Source: Acinetobacter modestus
GTDB taxonomy: Bacteria; Pseudomonadota; Gammaproteobacteria; Pseudomonadales; Moraxellaceae
Direction: 5' to 3'
Assembly (NCBI RefSeq): GCF_014636095.1
Contig: NZ_BMDV01000002.1
Location: 755,734-819,733 of the forward strand
DNA: 64,000 bases
Part shown: positions 7,291-15,786 of the stretch, piece after piece
How the letters are laid out: each line of letters begins with the position of its first letter
Position numbering within the stretch: the first letter of the stretch is position 1
Notes under the pieces: generated by a model
What the model was told of the DNA's origin: nothing
Seen by the model: only the letters and a program-made list of their open reading frames with translations
Database searches by the model: none
Made by a program: the position numbers and the translations under genes

Positions 7291-8298
7291 ATGATTTTGG
7301 TGACAGGTGGTTTAGGCTTTATCGGTTCACATATTGCTTTGAGTTTATTAGCACGTGGGCAAGAAATTGTTATTGTTGATAATTTAGCCAATTCGACTTT
7401 ACAAACCTTGGAGCGCTTAGAATACATCTCAGGAATGTATATTCCATTTGTTAAAGTAGATGTGAGAAATACGCCTGCCTTAAATAAAGTATTTGAACAA
7501 TATTCAATTCATACTGTTATTCATACAGCCAGTTTTAAATCGCTTGAAGAATCTGTTCTAAAGCCTCTGGAATACTACAATGATAATGTCAGCAGCATTA
7601 TGAGCTTATTGAGAGCAATGCAGCGGATGGGGGTTAGAGAGTTAATCAATATTTCTAGTTTGGCCGTATATGGGCAATCTAATCCAAGTGTAGTTGAAGA
7701 GACTGAGTTTAATTATCGCTACCCAAATCCATACATTCGATCTCAGCAAATGGTTGAAGATATTATTGCGGATACTTATAAAGTCGATCATGAATGGAAA
7801 ATTATCAATCTCAGATTATCTAATATTGTTGGTGCTTTTGAACATGGCGTTTTAGGGGAATACGTAACTCAACTCCCTAAAAATATTGTGCCTTTAGCTT
7901 TACAAGTTGCAGCGATGCAGCGAGATTGTATCGAATTGCAAAATCAAGCACGGACAGAAGATGGAACGGTTGAAAGAAGCTTTTTACATGTTTTGGATGC
8001 TTGTGATGCAGTTTTGATCGCATTAAATTGGTTAAAAACACAAACAAGTTGTTTGGAAGCATTCAATATTGCACATCATCAACTCACATCTATACAAAAT
8101 TTGATTGATGAAGTTGCAAGAGTCACTCAGACCGAAATTCAAGTGCAACCTGCTGTATATCAAAACCAAGAGTTAGCGCAATTGGGTGCAAATATTGATA
8201 AAGCAAAAAAAATATTAAATTGGGTTCCTAAACGTTCTCTATCACAAATGATTGAAGACGAATGGCGTTTTTATCGCAATACCTTAACAGGTAATTAA
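7291..8298 (+). CDS. GalE-like NAD-dependent epimerase/dehydratase, catalytic Lys replaced
   Basis: Extended short-chain dehydrogenase of 335 residues. The NAD-binding VTGGLGFIGSH (4-14) and the SSLAVYG motif (122-128) are intact, and the overall length and order match UDP-glucose 4-epimerase. However the YxxxK catalytic motif reads Y148-I-R-S-Q152, so the lysine that binds NAD ribose and activates the tyrosine is glutamine. It may be a diverged epimerase with altered or no activity. It stands alone, divergent from tusD and 152 bases before fumC, outside any sugar cluster. Confidence 0.82.
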   Translation: MILVTGGLGFIGSHIALSLLARGQEIVIVDNLANSTLQTLERLEYISGMYIPFVKVDVRNTPALNKVFEQYSIHTVIHTASFKSLEESVLKPLEYYNDNVSSIMSLLRAMQRMGVRELINISSLAVYGQSNPSVVEETEFNYRYPNPYIRSQQMVEDIIADTYKVDHEWKIINLRLSNIVGAFEHGVLGEYVTQLPKNIVPLALQVAAMQRDCIELQNQARTEDGTVERSFLHVLDACDAVLIALNWLKTQTSCLEAFNIAHHQLTSIQNLIDEVARVTQTEIQVQPAVYQNQELAQLGANIDKAKKILNWVPKRSLSQMIEDEWRFYRNTLTGN

Positions 8299-8317
8299 GA
8301 TAATGATTCTTATTTAC
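8299..8317. promoter_or_regulatory. Weak Fur-box-like site upstream of fumC
   Basis: The sequence starting GATAATGAT right after the epimerase stop matches the 19-base Fur consensus at 14 positions by my count, nearly all in the left half. It overlaps a possible -35 (TTTACA, 8313-8318) with TAGGAT 17 bases on. Iron control of the iron-free fumarase is known in Pseudomonas, which makes the match worth noting, but it is imperfect. Confidence 0.3.
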
Positions 8318-8450
8318 AATTTTAATGGCTTTGTTTAGGATAATTAAGACTTATCAAATATACATCAATATGAACTGAGTCTTCGCTAGCCAAAAGCATC
8401 AGTTTGCTTCAGCCCGTGAACATTTTAACCAAATAAAGCAGAGGTTGTTT

Positions 8451-9845
8451 ATGCAAATGCGAATTGAACATGACACTATGGGCGAAGTTGAAGTTCCAAA
8501 TGACGCCTTATGGGGTGCACAAACGCAACGAAGTTTACAGAACTTTAAAATCGGTCAAGAACGTTTACCGCGTGCCATGATTCGTGCCATGGGTTTGGTG
8601 AAAAAAGCGGCTGCAATAACCAATGCTGAGTTAAAACAATTACCTGAAGATTTAAGTCAATATATCGTTGATGCTGCTGAAGAAGTGATTGCTGGTCAAT
8701 GGGACTCACAATTTCCGCTTGTAGTTTGGCAAACAGGTTCTGGTACGCAAAGTAATATGAACTGTAATGAAGTGATTGCAAACATTGCCAATCAAAAATT
8801 AGGACAAGTACTAGGTGCACAAAAACCAGTACATCCAAATGATCATGTCAATCGTGCGCAATCAACCAATGATTCTTTCCCAACTGCAATCCATGTGGCT
8901 GCAAGTATTCAAATCAATGAATTACTCATTCCTGCAGTGGAAAAACTAAAAGCGACTTTAGATCTTAAATCCAAAGAATTTGATGATATTGTCAAAATTG
9001 GTCGTACCCATTTGCAAGATGCGACTCCTTTAACCTTGGGACAAGAGTTCAGTGGTTATGTTTCCCAACTAGAGCATGGTCTAAAACGTTTACAGCAAGC
9101 ACTTGCAGGTCTTTATGAGTTGCCTTTAGGAGGAACGGCGGTAGGTACTGGCTTAAATGCACATCCAGATTATGCAGTGAAAGCAGCTGAGCAACTGGCT
9201 GAACTGACAGGTTTACCATTTGTGACTGCACCGAATAAGTTCGAAGCCTTGGCAGGACGTGATGCGGCTGTATTTGCTTCAGGTGCATTAAAAACATTGG
9301 CAGCAAGCTTAAATAAAATTGCTAACGATATTCGCTGGTTGGCGAGTGGTCCTCGCTGCGGATTTGGTGAAATTCGTATTCCAGAAAATGAACCTGGTTC
9401 AAGTATCATGCCAGGTAAAGTCAATCCTACACAAAGTGAAGCGATGACCATGGTTGTTGCTCAGGTTCTAGGTAATGACACTACCATTAATGTGGCGGGT
9501 GCTTCTGGTAACTTTGAGCTGAATGTATTTATGCCAGTGATTGCTTATAACTTATTGCAATCAATTCAGTTATTAGGAGATGCTTGTAATAGCTTTAATG
9601 ATCATTGTGCGGTAGGTATTGAACCAAATCGTGAGAAAATTGATTATTTCTTGCATAACTCTTTAATGTTAGTCACAGCACTCAACCCTGTGATTGGCTA
9701 CGAAAATTCTGCCAAAGTTGCCAAAACAGCTTATAAGGAAAATAAAACCTTAAAGCAAGTTGCAGTTGAACTTGGCTTAGTGACTGCTGAGCAATTTGAT
9801 GAAGTAGTTAGACCTGAAAATATGGTTTCTCCGAATAGTAAGTAA
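8451..9845 (+). CDS. fumC: Class II fumarate hydratase
   Basis: Iron-independent fumarase that interconverts fumarate and malate in the TCA cycle, acting as a homotetramer in the cytoplasm. The 464-residue length is standard. It shows the superfamily signature [11 protein letters not shown], the [10 protein letters not shown] segment, and [16 protein letters not shown]. The ATG at 8451 is chosen because GAGG (8441-8444) sits 6 bases upstream, and an in-frame TTG two codons earlier is less likely. It is monocistronic, with its own promoter region and terminator. Confidence 0.96.
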   Translation: MQMRIEHDTMGEVEVPNDALWGAQTQRSLQNFKIGQERLPRAMIRAMGLVKKAAAITNAELKQLPEDLSQYIVDAAEEVIAGQWDSQFPLVVWQTGSGTQSNMNCNEVIANIANQKLGQVLGAQKPVHPNDHVNRAQSTNDSFPTAIHVAASIQINELLIPAVEKLKATLDLKSKEFDDIVKIGRTHLQDATPLTLGQEFSGYVSQLEHGLKRLQQALAGLYELPLGGTAVGTGLNAHPDYAVKAAEQLAELTGLPFVTAPNKFEALAGRDAAVFASGALKTLAASLNKIANDIRWLASGPRCGFGEIRIPENEPGSSIMPGKVNPTQSEAMTMVVAQVLGNDTTINVAGASGNFELNVFMPVIAYNLLQSIQLLGDACNSFNDHCAVGIEPNREKIDYFLHNSLMLVTALNPVIGYENSAKVAKTAYKENKTLKQVAVELGLVTAEQFDEVVRPENMVSPNSK

Positions 9846-9861
9846 ATCGTATTGGTAGTTT

Positions 9862-9894
9862 AAAAAATCCTTCTTTAACCTAGGGGGATTTTTT
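9862..9894 (+). terminator. Terminator after fumC
   Basis: AAAAAATCC pairs with GGATTTTTT across a 15-base loop that has its own CCTAGG core. The hairpin ends in six T. It lies 17 bases after the fumC stop. Confidence 0.7.
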
Positions 9895-9960
9895 ATGAGT
9901 AGTTTTTATAAATCGATCTGCGTACAATATGCTTTTGATTTACCTGATTGTTGCTTCATT

Positions 9961-10452
9961 ATGCTCAATATTTATTTGACAGATACCAAAACCAATATCC
10001 AATTTTCTGATCTTCCAAATGAAAATCCTGTTAAGTTTCTGTTGAATTTAAAGAAAATTTTTCCGAGCACCGCCGACTTATTGTTACCAGTATTACCAGA
10101 AGACAATAATTTGGAAAATGTCACATGGGAAGCAACATCTAAAGATTTCGAAGTATTTAAGAAATTATTGGAAGGTTGGGGAATCATTGAATTACGTTTA
10201 AGTGCCATTACCGCTTATAAAGATAAAAATTTTGCCAACGAGTTAGTTAAAAAAGCGCAAGTTAAACGTAAGCAGATTTCTCAGAAACAAACACAGCTTT
10301 CCTTGATTGCATTGGATTATGTTTTGATGCATGAGATTCATGCACTGATTGATGCTGAATTAGTGATGATTGGTGAAAAATTCTATTTACCAACATTACG
10401 AGAACTATGGAAAGGACAGTTCTCAGATCAAATTTTGCAGTGCAAATTTTAG
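9961..10452 (+). CDS. Hypothetical protein, 163 residues
   Basis: Not recognised. A soluble, mixed alpha/beta protein without signal peptide or membrane segment. It has a charged, lysine-rich middle (KDKNFANELVKKAQVKRKQISQKQ) that may be a helix, and ends in a cysteine-containing QCKF. The ATG at 9961 gives a natural beginning (MLNIYLTD), and a -10-like TACAAT lies just upstream near 9922. The in-frame ATG at 9895 is also possible because a G-run precedes it, but it sits at the very end of the fumC terminator. A strong terminator follows. The gene is flanked by terminators and so is its own unit. Confidence 0.7.
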   Translation: MLNIYLTDTKTNIQFSDLPNENPVKFLLNLKKIFPSTADLLLPVLPEDNNLENVTWEATSKDFEVFKKLLEGWGIIELRLSAITAYKDKNFANELVKKAQVKRKQISQKQTQLSLIALDYVLMHEIHALIDAELVMIGEKFYLPTLRELWKGQFSDQILQCKF

Positions 10453-10489
10453 TATAAAAAAGCAGACTTCAAGTCTGCTTTTTTATACT
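10451..10489. terminator. Strong bidirectional-looking terminator
   Basis: Near-perfect palindrome with 19-base arms around a single C: AGTATAAAAAAGCAGACTT and its complement. It has runs of A before and T after the G+C core, immediately at the stop of the hypothetical gene. Confidence 0.88.
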
Positions 10490-10590
10490 TCGATTTATTT
10501 TAAATTGCATAAATCTTAATCTACAAACAATTACAAGAATTTAGTGTCTGTATTTTTAAGCGGCATATATATTGCTTATATGGATATAAA

Positions 10591-10818
10591 TATTATTGCG
10601 GGAGAGAAGTTCTTCAATGAACTCGCCGAAGGAGCAACGACCCCGGAAACTCTCAGGCAGAAGGACTGTAATAATAGAAATACAATCTGGAGAGCAGTGC
10701 TCAACTTGTAGAAACATACGATAATTTTTCTTCTACGATTAACACTCACCGAAGGGGAAGGCTTAATGATTAATTGGTAATCATCTGCCAAAACTCTCAG
10801 GTACCATGACAGATGGGG
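10591..10818 (+). promoter_or_regulatory. Tandem glycine riboswitch
   Basis: Two consecutive glycine aptamers. The first spans about 10591-10677, with a P1 stem TATTATT/AATAATA, GGGAGAG, GCCGAAGGAGCAA and AACTCTCAGGC. The second spans about 10683-10818, with TGGAGAGCA, CACCGAAGGGG and AACTCTCAGGTAC. They are separated by a short linker, as usual for the cooperative tandem form. It precedes the DadA-like oxidase gene directly, with no other gene between. The 406-base gap between genes (10453-10858) is explained by the upstream terminator, this element and its expression platform. Confidence 0.93.
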
Positions 10819-10828
10819 CTAAGCATTA

Positions 10829-10847
10829 TGAAATGTTATGCATTTCA
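10829..10847 (+). promoter_or_regulatory. Hairpin next to the ribosome binding site, possible expression platform
   Basis: TGAAATG-TTATG-CATTTCA forms a 7-base stem whose last base abuts the Shine-Dalgarno AAGGAG (10847-10852) of the oxidase gene. There is no T-run, so the riboswitch more likely controls translation than termination. This is an inference from position. Confidence 0.45.
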
Positions 10848-10858
10848 AGGAGTTTGCT

Positions 10859-12103
10859 ATGCCACATGTTGTTGTTATTGGTGCGGGGATTACGGGTGTA
10901 ACGTCTGCTTATGAATTAATTAAATTGGGTTATGAAGTCACAGTGATTGATCGTCATTTATTTCCAGCAATGGAAACTTCATTTGCCAATGGTGGGCAGT
11001 TGTCTGCTTGTAACGCTGAGGTCTGGAATCAGAAGGCAACAGTGTTGAAAGGGATTAAATGGATGAGTAAGAAAGATGCACCTTTATTGCTCAATCCGTC
11101 TTTTAGTGTGCATAAGTATCGCTGGCTAGTCGAGTTTTTGACTCACATTAAGGACTATAAGGTAAATACAATTGAAACAGTTCGTTTAGCGTTGTTAGCA
11201 AGACAACGATTATTTGAAATTGCAGAAAAAGAAAATATTGCTTTTGATTTAGAAAAGCGTGGTATTTTGCACATGTACCATACTAAACAAGACTTCGATA
11301 TTGCCAAAAAAGTGAATGATGTTTTAGTCGAGGGTAAACTTGAGCGTTATGCAATAACACCTGAAGAAATGAAATCTATTGAGCCAAATTTAACTGGTGA
11401 TTATTATGGTGGATATTACACTGCTGCGGATGCAACAGGGGATATTCATAAGTATTCTGTTGGTCTTGCCGAACAAACAAAAAAATATGGTGTCAAATAT
11501 CGCTTTGGTTTAGATGTGATTGATATCAAGTTTTTGCAGGATAGAGTTGTAGTAGATTGCAAAAATAGTTCAGAGAATATGCACCCTGATAATACTCAAC
11601 TGACTCAAATTGAAGCTGATATTATTTTAGTGTGCGGTGGTGTGGGAAGTTATCAGCTTGCAGATTTATTGGGTGATACAGTCAATGTCTATCCCGTAAA
11701 AGGATATTCAATTACAGTTCAGCTTAAAGATGAGCGAAGTGTAAAGAATGCGCCTTGGGTTAGCTTGCTAGATGAAAGTGCAAAGATTGTAACCTCAAGA
11801 TTAGGCGTGGATCGTTTCCGTGTAGCTGGTACAGCTGAGTTTAATGGTTACAATCGGGATATTCGAGCAGATCGAATACAACCTTTGATTAATTGGGTTA
11901 ACCAAAATTTTGATATTTCAACTGAGCACGTTGTACCATGGGCAGGCTTACGTCCGATGATGCCAAATATGTTGCCTGTGGTGAAACAGGGGAAACATGC
12001 GCGAGTATTTTACAATACTGGACATGGACATTTAGGCTGGACTTTATCTGCCGCAACAGCGGTATTGATTAGCGAGGAAATTGCACAAAAATTCCCAAGC
12101 TAA
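10859..12103 (+). CDS. DadA-like FAD-dependent D-amino-acid dehydrogenase / glycine oxidase family protein
   Basis: A 414-residue FAD oxidoreductase of the DAO family. The N-terminal dinucleotide fold is VVVIGAGITGVTSAYEL, and the C-terminal GHGHLGWTLS is typical of DadA. DadA enzymes oxidatively deaminate D-amino acids and feed electrons to the respiratory chain at the inner membrane. The start at 10859 has AAGGAG six bases upstream, and the ATG at 10838 would place the ribosome binding site inside the gene. Control by a glycine riboswitch suggests that glycine, or an amino acid that accumulates with it, is the substrate. The true substrate is not evident. Confidence 0.88.
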   Translation: MPHVVVIGAGITGVTSAYELIKLGYEVTVIDRHLFPAMETSFANGGQLSACNAEVWNQKATVLKGIKWMSKKDAPLLLNPSFSVHKYRWLVEFLTHIKDYKVNTIETVRLALLARQRLFEIAEKENIAFDLEKRGILHMYHTKQDFDIAKKVNDVLVEGKLERYAITPEEMKSIEPNLTGDYYGGYYTAADATGDIHKYSVGLAEQTKKYGVKYRFGLDVIDIKFLQDRVVVDCKNSSENMHPDNTQLTQIEADIILVCGGVGSYQLADLLGDTVNVYPVKGYSITVQLKDERSVKNAPWVSLLDESAKIVTSRLGVDRFRVAGTAEFNGYNRDIRADRIQPLINWVNQNFDISTEHVVPWAGLRPMMPNMLPVVKQGKHARVFYNTGHGHLGWTLSAATAVLISEEIAQKFPS

Positions 12104-12105
12104 AT

Positions 12106-12139
12106 ATAAAAAGCCGATGTGAAAACATCGGCTTTTTAT
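12106..12139. terminator. Terminator after DadA-like gene
   Basis: 15-base arms, ATAAAAAGCCGATGT and its complement, around a GAAA tetraloop, ending in TTTTTAT, three bases after the stop. Confidence 0.9.
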
Positions 12140-12249
12140 CATATTTTAGATAGTTTTGAAATTAATGCTTTATTCAGTTTAGTAGAGCATTGGCTTTACA
12201 GTGATTTGCTTAGGTTTTAAATAAAGATTATAGATGAGAAAATAAAATT

Positions 12250-12753
12250 ATGATGGAAGTTGATATTAATGCTCTCATTGAGCCACAAAAGTCTGCAGCA
12301 GGTTTTACTTTGGGGCAAACATTATCAGAATTCTATAATGGGCTAAATTTGACTGATGTAAAAAAATGGTTAATAACGGATGGAATCCCACTGCATGATT
12401 CTATTCACAAGAATGATAAATGGTTATGTGTGCCTACTAGAGAAATTAGTGAAGGGCGGATTGAGGGGGAGATTTGGTTCTATTCAAAAGGAGTGGTTGA
12501 GTTGCATTTTAATCATTTAGGATTTTTATTTAATATATCTATATTTAATGGTTATAAGGGGAAACTAATAAATTGTATCTATATAGGTATGCCTTTTTTA
12601 GAGTTGAAGAATTTATGTAATCCTATTTTTAATGAGCATGAAAATATCTACATTGTTGAAGATAATGATATCTTTTCTGGTATCGGTTTTTGTATTGATG
12701 AATCAGCAGATATACCTTATCTAAGTGGTATTTTTGTATTTCAAGTAGTGTAG
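12250..12753 (+). CDS. Hypothetical protein, 167 residues, orphan
   Basis: Not recognised. A soluble protein rich in aromatic residues and beta-strand-like stretches (GEIWFYSKGVVELHF, LFNISIFNGYKGKLINCIYIG), with low G+C relative to its neighbours. This look recalls small immunity proteins of polymorphic toxin systems, but no toxin, Rhs core or secretion gene is nearby, so that is only a thought. Two adjacent ATG codons (12250, 12253) could start it. It sits alone between the oxidase terminator and a convergent periplasmic protein gene. Confidence 0.65.
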   Translation: MMEVDINALIEPQKSAAGFTLGQTLSEFYNGLNLTDVKKWLITDGIPLHDSIHKNDKWLCVPTREISEGRIEGEIWFYSKGVVELHFNHLGFLFNISIFNGYKGKLINCIYIGMPFLELKNLCNPIFNEHENIYIVEDNDIFSGIGFCIDESADIPYLSGIFVFQVV

Positions 12754-12852
12754 ATATACATATTAGGTAAGATTCTCCTTAATGGTTACCAGTTGTTCCT
12801 AATGATGGTTAGGAATTTTTGGATGGTTTTGGTCATCTAGACGCTACTAAGT

Positions 12853-13500
12853 TTAATCATACAAACGATATATTCCTGTAAAACGTTCACAATCTTTTTG
12901 CTCACTTTTTATAATTAATAAAGCTTTTTGAAAGTCAAATTGGTACTGGCACTTTTTTTCATTATCAATAATTAGATTCTTTTGCTCGGGAGTCGTGTAG
13001 GCAAGTAAAGATAAAGTTTGAGTCTCTACACGATTATTGGGATTACGATAAGCAATTCCTTCGATTTTTAACTTATCTTTATCCAGTTGATGAATCTGGA
13101 TGTGAACAGGTTGTTTGGCTAAATCACCATGTTCAAATTTTAAATAGTGTTGTGTAAGCGTCTGATTCATTGAAGTATAAAAGTTTAAATCATCTAAACG
13201 AACATCAAATTGTTGCTGATAACAATTTTTAGATTTGCACTGTTGGATTTGATTAAGCCAAAGCTTTTGTGTGTCATGTAGTAGTTGAATTGGAGCATCA
13301 GTCACAAGATAAGCGGTTAAAAACTTATTATTCAGCTTAGTTCGTTGGTCTTGATACTGCTTAGAACAAATTTTTTTTTGCTCAGCATTCTGTGTTGTAC
13401 AATTAATTGACGCGGCAAATACAAATGATGAGCAAAAACAACTCAATGTGATGATATAACCAGATTTCTTTAATTGATTTATTAAGGTGTTCAACAGCAT
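12853..13500 (-). CDS. Periplasmic protein with LprI-like domain
   Basis: A 215-residue secreted protein. An N-terminal signal peptide ends around SFVFA, followed by a stretch (SINCTTQNAEQKKICSKQY...WLNQIQQCKSKNCYQQQFDVRL) with the four-cysteine pattern of the LprI / DUF1311 family, some members of which inhibit lysozyme. The second half is a separate beta-rich domain with a cysteine pair (KKCQYQ and KDCERF). The ATG at 13500 is used, with a GTG two codons upstream as alternative. The function is assigned only by family resemblance. Confidence 0.75.
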   Translation of the reverse strand: MLLNTLINQLKKSGYIITLSCFCSSFVFAASINCTTQNAEQKKICSKQYQDQRTKLNNKFLTAYLVTDAPIQLLHDTQKLWLNQIQQCKSKNCYQQQFDVRLDDLNFYTSMNQTLTQHYLKFEHGDLAKQPVHIQIHQLDKDKLKIEGIAYRNPNNRVETQTLSLLAYTTPEQKNLIIDNEKKCQYQFDFQKALLIIKSEQKDCERFTGIYRLYD

Positions 13501-13598
13501 AATCACTTATATGTTCAGCCTAATTTGCTCACTGTACTATAGCGAAATAGAAAGCCTGAATACAAGATTTGTTCAGTATATTGTAAAAGGAAAATCAT

Positions 13599-14090
13599 AT
13601 GGTTGCTCAAATTCGTATTGGACAAGGGATTGATGTACATGCTTTTGAAGAAGGCAATTTCGTTACTTTAGCTGGGATTAAAATTTCGCATACGCATGGT
13701 TTAAAAGCGCATTCAGATGGTGATGTGGTCTTGCATGCATTGAGTGATGCTTTACTTGGCGCATTAGCATTGGGAGATATTGGGCAACATTTCCCAGATA
13801 CTGATCCTGAGTATAAAGGAGCTGATAGCCGCATTTTATTGAAACACGTATATCAATTAATTTTAGATCGTGGTTATCATTTAAATAATGCTGATATCAC
13901 AGTTGCGTGTGAACGTCCAAAGCTCGCAAAACATAATTTAGAAATGCGCCAAAGTATTGCTGATGTACTTGAAGTCGATATCACTCAAATTAGTATCAAA
14001 GCAACGACGACGGAACAACTAGGATTTACAGGTCGCCAAGAAGGCATTTTAGCAACAGCAACTGTCTTAATTTCACATCAAGCAAGATGA
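13599..14090 (+). CDS. ispF: IspF, 2-C-methyl-D-erythritol 2,4-cyclodiphosphate synthase
   Basis: Zinc-dependent cyclase of the non-mevalonate isoprenoid pathway, forming a homotrimer. The 163-residue length is standard. Metal-binding and active-site motifs are GIDVHAF near 9-15, HSDGDVVLHALSDALLG and DIGQHFPDTDP, followed by ATTTEQLGFTGRQEGI. AAGG lies eight bases before the ATG. ispD is not adjacent here. dxr, from the same pathway, is in this window at 23828. Its end overlaps the convergent phosphatase gene by 13 bases. Confidence 0.95.
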   Translation: MVAQIRIGQGIDVHAFEEGNFVTLAGIKISHTHGLKAHSDGDVVLHALSDALLGALALGDIGQHFPDTDPEYKGADSRILLKHVYQLILDRGYHLNNADITVACERPKLAKHNLEMRQSIADVLEVDITQISIKATTTEQLGFTGRQEGILATATVLISHQAR

Positions 14091-14602
14091 TCTACATCCA
14101 TTAATGATTGTTCAAGTTCAAGTGTTGCTTTACGACCTTGCAGTTGTAAAGTAATACTATGAATTAAACCTGTCCAAGTCTCATTCGGTTCCCAAATTTC
14201 ATGAAGTAATGCTTGAGCTGTGGGCATATCCATATCCATATAAAATTGACGATATAAATACATCAAACTACTTACACGCATGTTTTTGGCGCAATGCAGC
14301 CAAACAATTTCATTTTGAACAAGATGAGCAATTAAATCTAAAACGAATAAGCATTGTTCTGCACAAGGAAGATCCCAATCAATAGGAATATGAATGTAGT
14401 TTAAGCCTAAATCCAAACAGATTTGGTCTTGTTTAGCTAAATGATTTTCTGATTTGCTCGTCGCAAGATTGATTACTGTACTACAGCCATATTCTTTAAT
14501 TTGCAGTAATTGTTCAGCGCTTGGCTGAGCAGAACTAAATAGATGCTCGTGCACCAAAGAAAAACTAGGAATTTCAGAAAGTGCTTGTTCGAGTGAAGTC
14601 AT
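14078..14602 (-). CDS. Protein-tyrosine-phosphatase-like protein
   Basis: A 174-residue cytoplasmic protein with a cysteine-phosphatase fold: INLATS, IPIDWDLP (possible general-acid loop) and the P-loop region WLHCAKNMRVSS. Between Cys104 and Arg109 there are four residues, not the five of the classical CX5R loop. Related bacterial proteins with HCA-x-N-x-RVS exist and are annotated as phosphatases, so the loop form seems to define a subfamily. Substrate unknown. It overlaps ispF tail to tail. Confidence 0.72.
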   Translation of the reverse strand: MTSLEQALSEIPSFSLVHEHLFSSAQPSAEQLLQIKEYGCSTVINLATSKSENHLAKQDQICLDLGLNYIHIPIDWDLPCAEQCLFVLDLIAHLVQNEIVWLHCAKNMRVSSLMYLYRQFYMDMDMPTAQALLHEIWEPNETWTGLIHSITLQLQGRKATLELEQSLMDVDHLA

Positions 14603-14715
14603 AATGTTCGCTTTGTAGTTATCAAAGTTTCAACCAAGAGGAGAAACTTCTTCTAATAAAAGATTTTTCTACTATAAGTGTTTTTATTTAAGTGTTCAAT
14701 TTAGATCGCAAAAAT

Positions 14716-14743
14716 AAAAACAGCATCATGATGATGCTGTTTT
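14716..14743 (-). terminator. Terminator after argF
   Basis: AAAACAGCATCAT and its complement around a single G, with T-rich sequence on the minus strand, 11 bases past the argF stop. Confidence 0.8.
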
Positions 14744-14753
14744 CTTTAGCTAT

Positions 14754-15674
14754 TTAGTCTTTCTTCAAATTCTCATTTAATAAGAATTCCATTAATGCCT
14801 TTTGAGCATGTAAGCGATTCTCTGCTTCATCCCAAACAACAGCATTTTTATGATCCAGCATGTGCTCAGAAATTTCTTCGCCACGGTGTGCGGGTAAGCA
14901 ATGCATAAATAAACAATCTGGATGAGCCAGATCCATTAATTTTTCATTCACTTGGAAATCAGCAAATGCTTTTTCACGAAGCTTTTGTTCTTCTTCTTGC
15001 CCCATGCTTGCCCATACATCAGTTACGATCAGGTCAGCATTAACCGCAGCATCCTCAGCTTTATTGAACACTTCGACACAATCGGCAAATTCAGTCAAAA
15101 ACTCAGGTTTTGGTTCATAACCTTCAGGTGCAGCAATTTTGAGTTTAAAACCCATCATATGTGCTGCTTCAATGTATGAATTACACATATTATTGCCATC
15201 GCCAATCCAAGCAACCGTTTTACCTTTGATGCTTCCACGGTGTTCTTGAAAGGTTTGTAAGTCAGCAAGTAATTGACATGGATGGTGGTCATCCGTTAAT
15301 CCATTAATGACAGGAACTTTCGAATAAGAAGCAAAACGTTCAACAATATCATGGCCAAAAGTACGAATCATTACGATATCAAGCATGCTTGAAATGACAC
15401 GTGCTGAATCCTCAATTGGCTCACCACGACCTAATTGAGTATCTCGTGGAGAAAGGAAAATCGCATTACCACCAAATTGGCAAATACCAGCTTCAAAAGA
15501 AATACGTGTACGTGTACTCGATTTCTCAAAAATCATTCCTAAGACTTTACCTACAAATGGTTGAAAAACCGTATTTGCATGTTGCATGCGTTTCAATTCT
15601 TGAGCACGGTCTAAAATGCGTTGCAACTCTAAAGTTGAAAGGTCTCGTAAAGTCAGGAAATGCCGAAGCGCCAT
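14754..15674 (-). CDS. argF: Ornithine carbamoyltransferase
   Basis: Converts ornithine and carbamoyl phosphate to citrulline in arginine synthesis. The 306-residue length is typical. The carbamoyl-phosphate loop STRTR is at 53-57, HPCQ lies near 133, and the ornithine-binding [10 protein letters not shown] is near the C-terminus. The ATG at 15674 is chosen for its GGGAG ribosome binding site five bases upstream; an in-frame start four codons earlier lacks one. It is a single gene with its own terminator. Confidence 0.96.
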   Translation of the reverse strand: MALRHFLTLRDLSTLELQRILDRAQELKRMQHANTVFQPFVGKVLGMIFEKSSTRTRISFEAGICQFGGNAIFLSPRDTQLGRGEPIEDSARVISSMLDIVMIRTFGHDIVERFASYSKVPVINGLTDDHHPCQLLADLQTFQEHRGSIKGKTVAWIGDGNNMCNSYIEAAHMMGFKLKIAAPEGYEPKPEFLTEFADCVEVFNKAEDAAVNADLIVTDVWASMGQEEEQKLREKAFADFQVNEKLMDLAHPDCLFMHCLPAHRGEEISEHMLDHKNAVVWDEAENRLHAQKALMEFLLNENLKKD

Positions 15675-15786
15675 AGTTACTCCCACAATAATTATTGAAT
15701 AAAAACAATAATTAATTGTTATTTAATGGGTGGTGATAAAAAAGGAATTGACTACTATACTACACCACCTAAAAAATGCAAAAGAA

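Noticed and set aside
12783-12881. Short plus-strand reading that looks protein-like (begins WLPVVPNDG, then after one stop EFLDGFGHLDATKF), perhaps a gene remnant.
   Set aside because: It has an internal stop, is preceded by stops, overlaps the end of the LprI-like gene on the other strand, and I cannot tie it to a known family.
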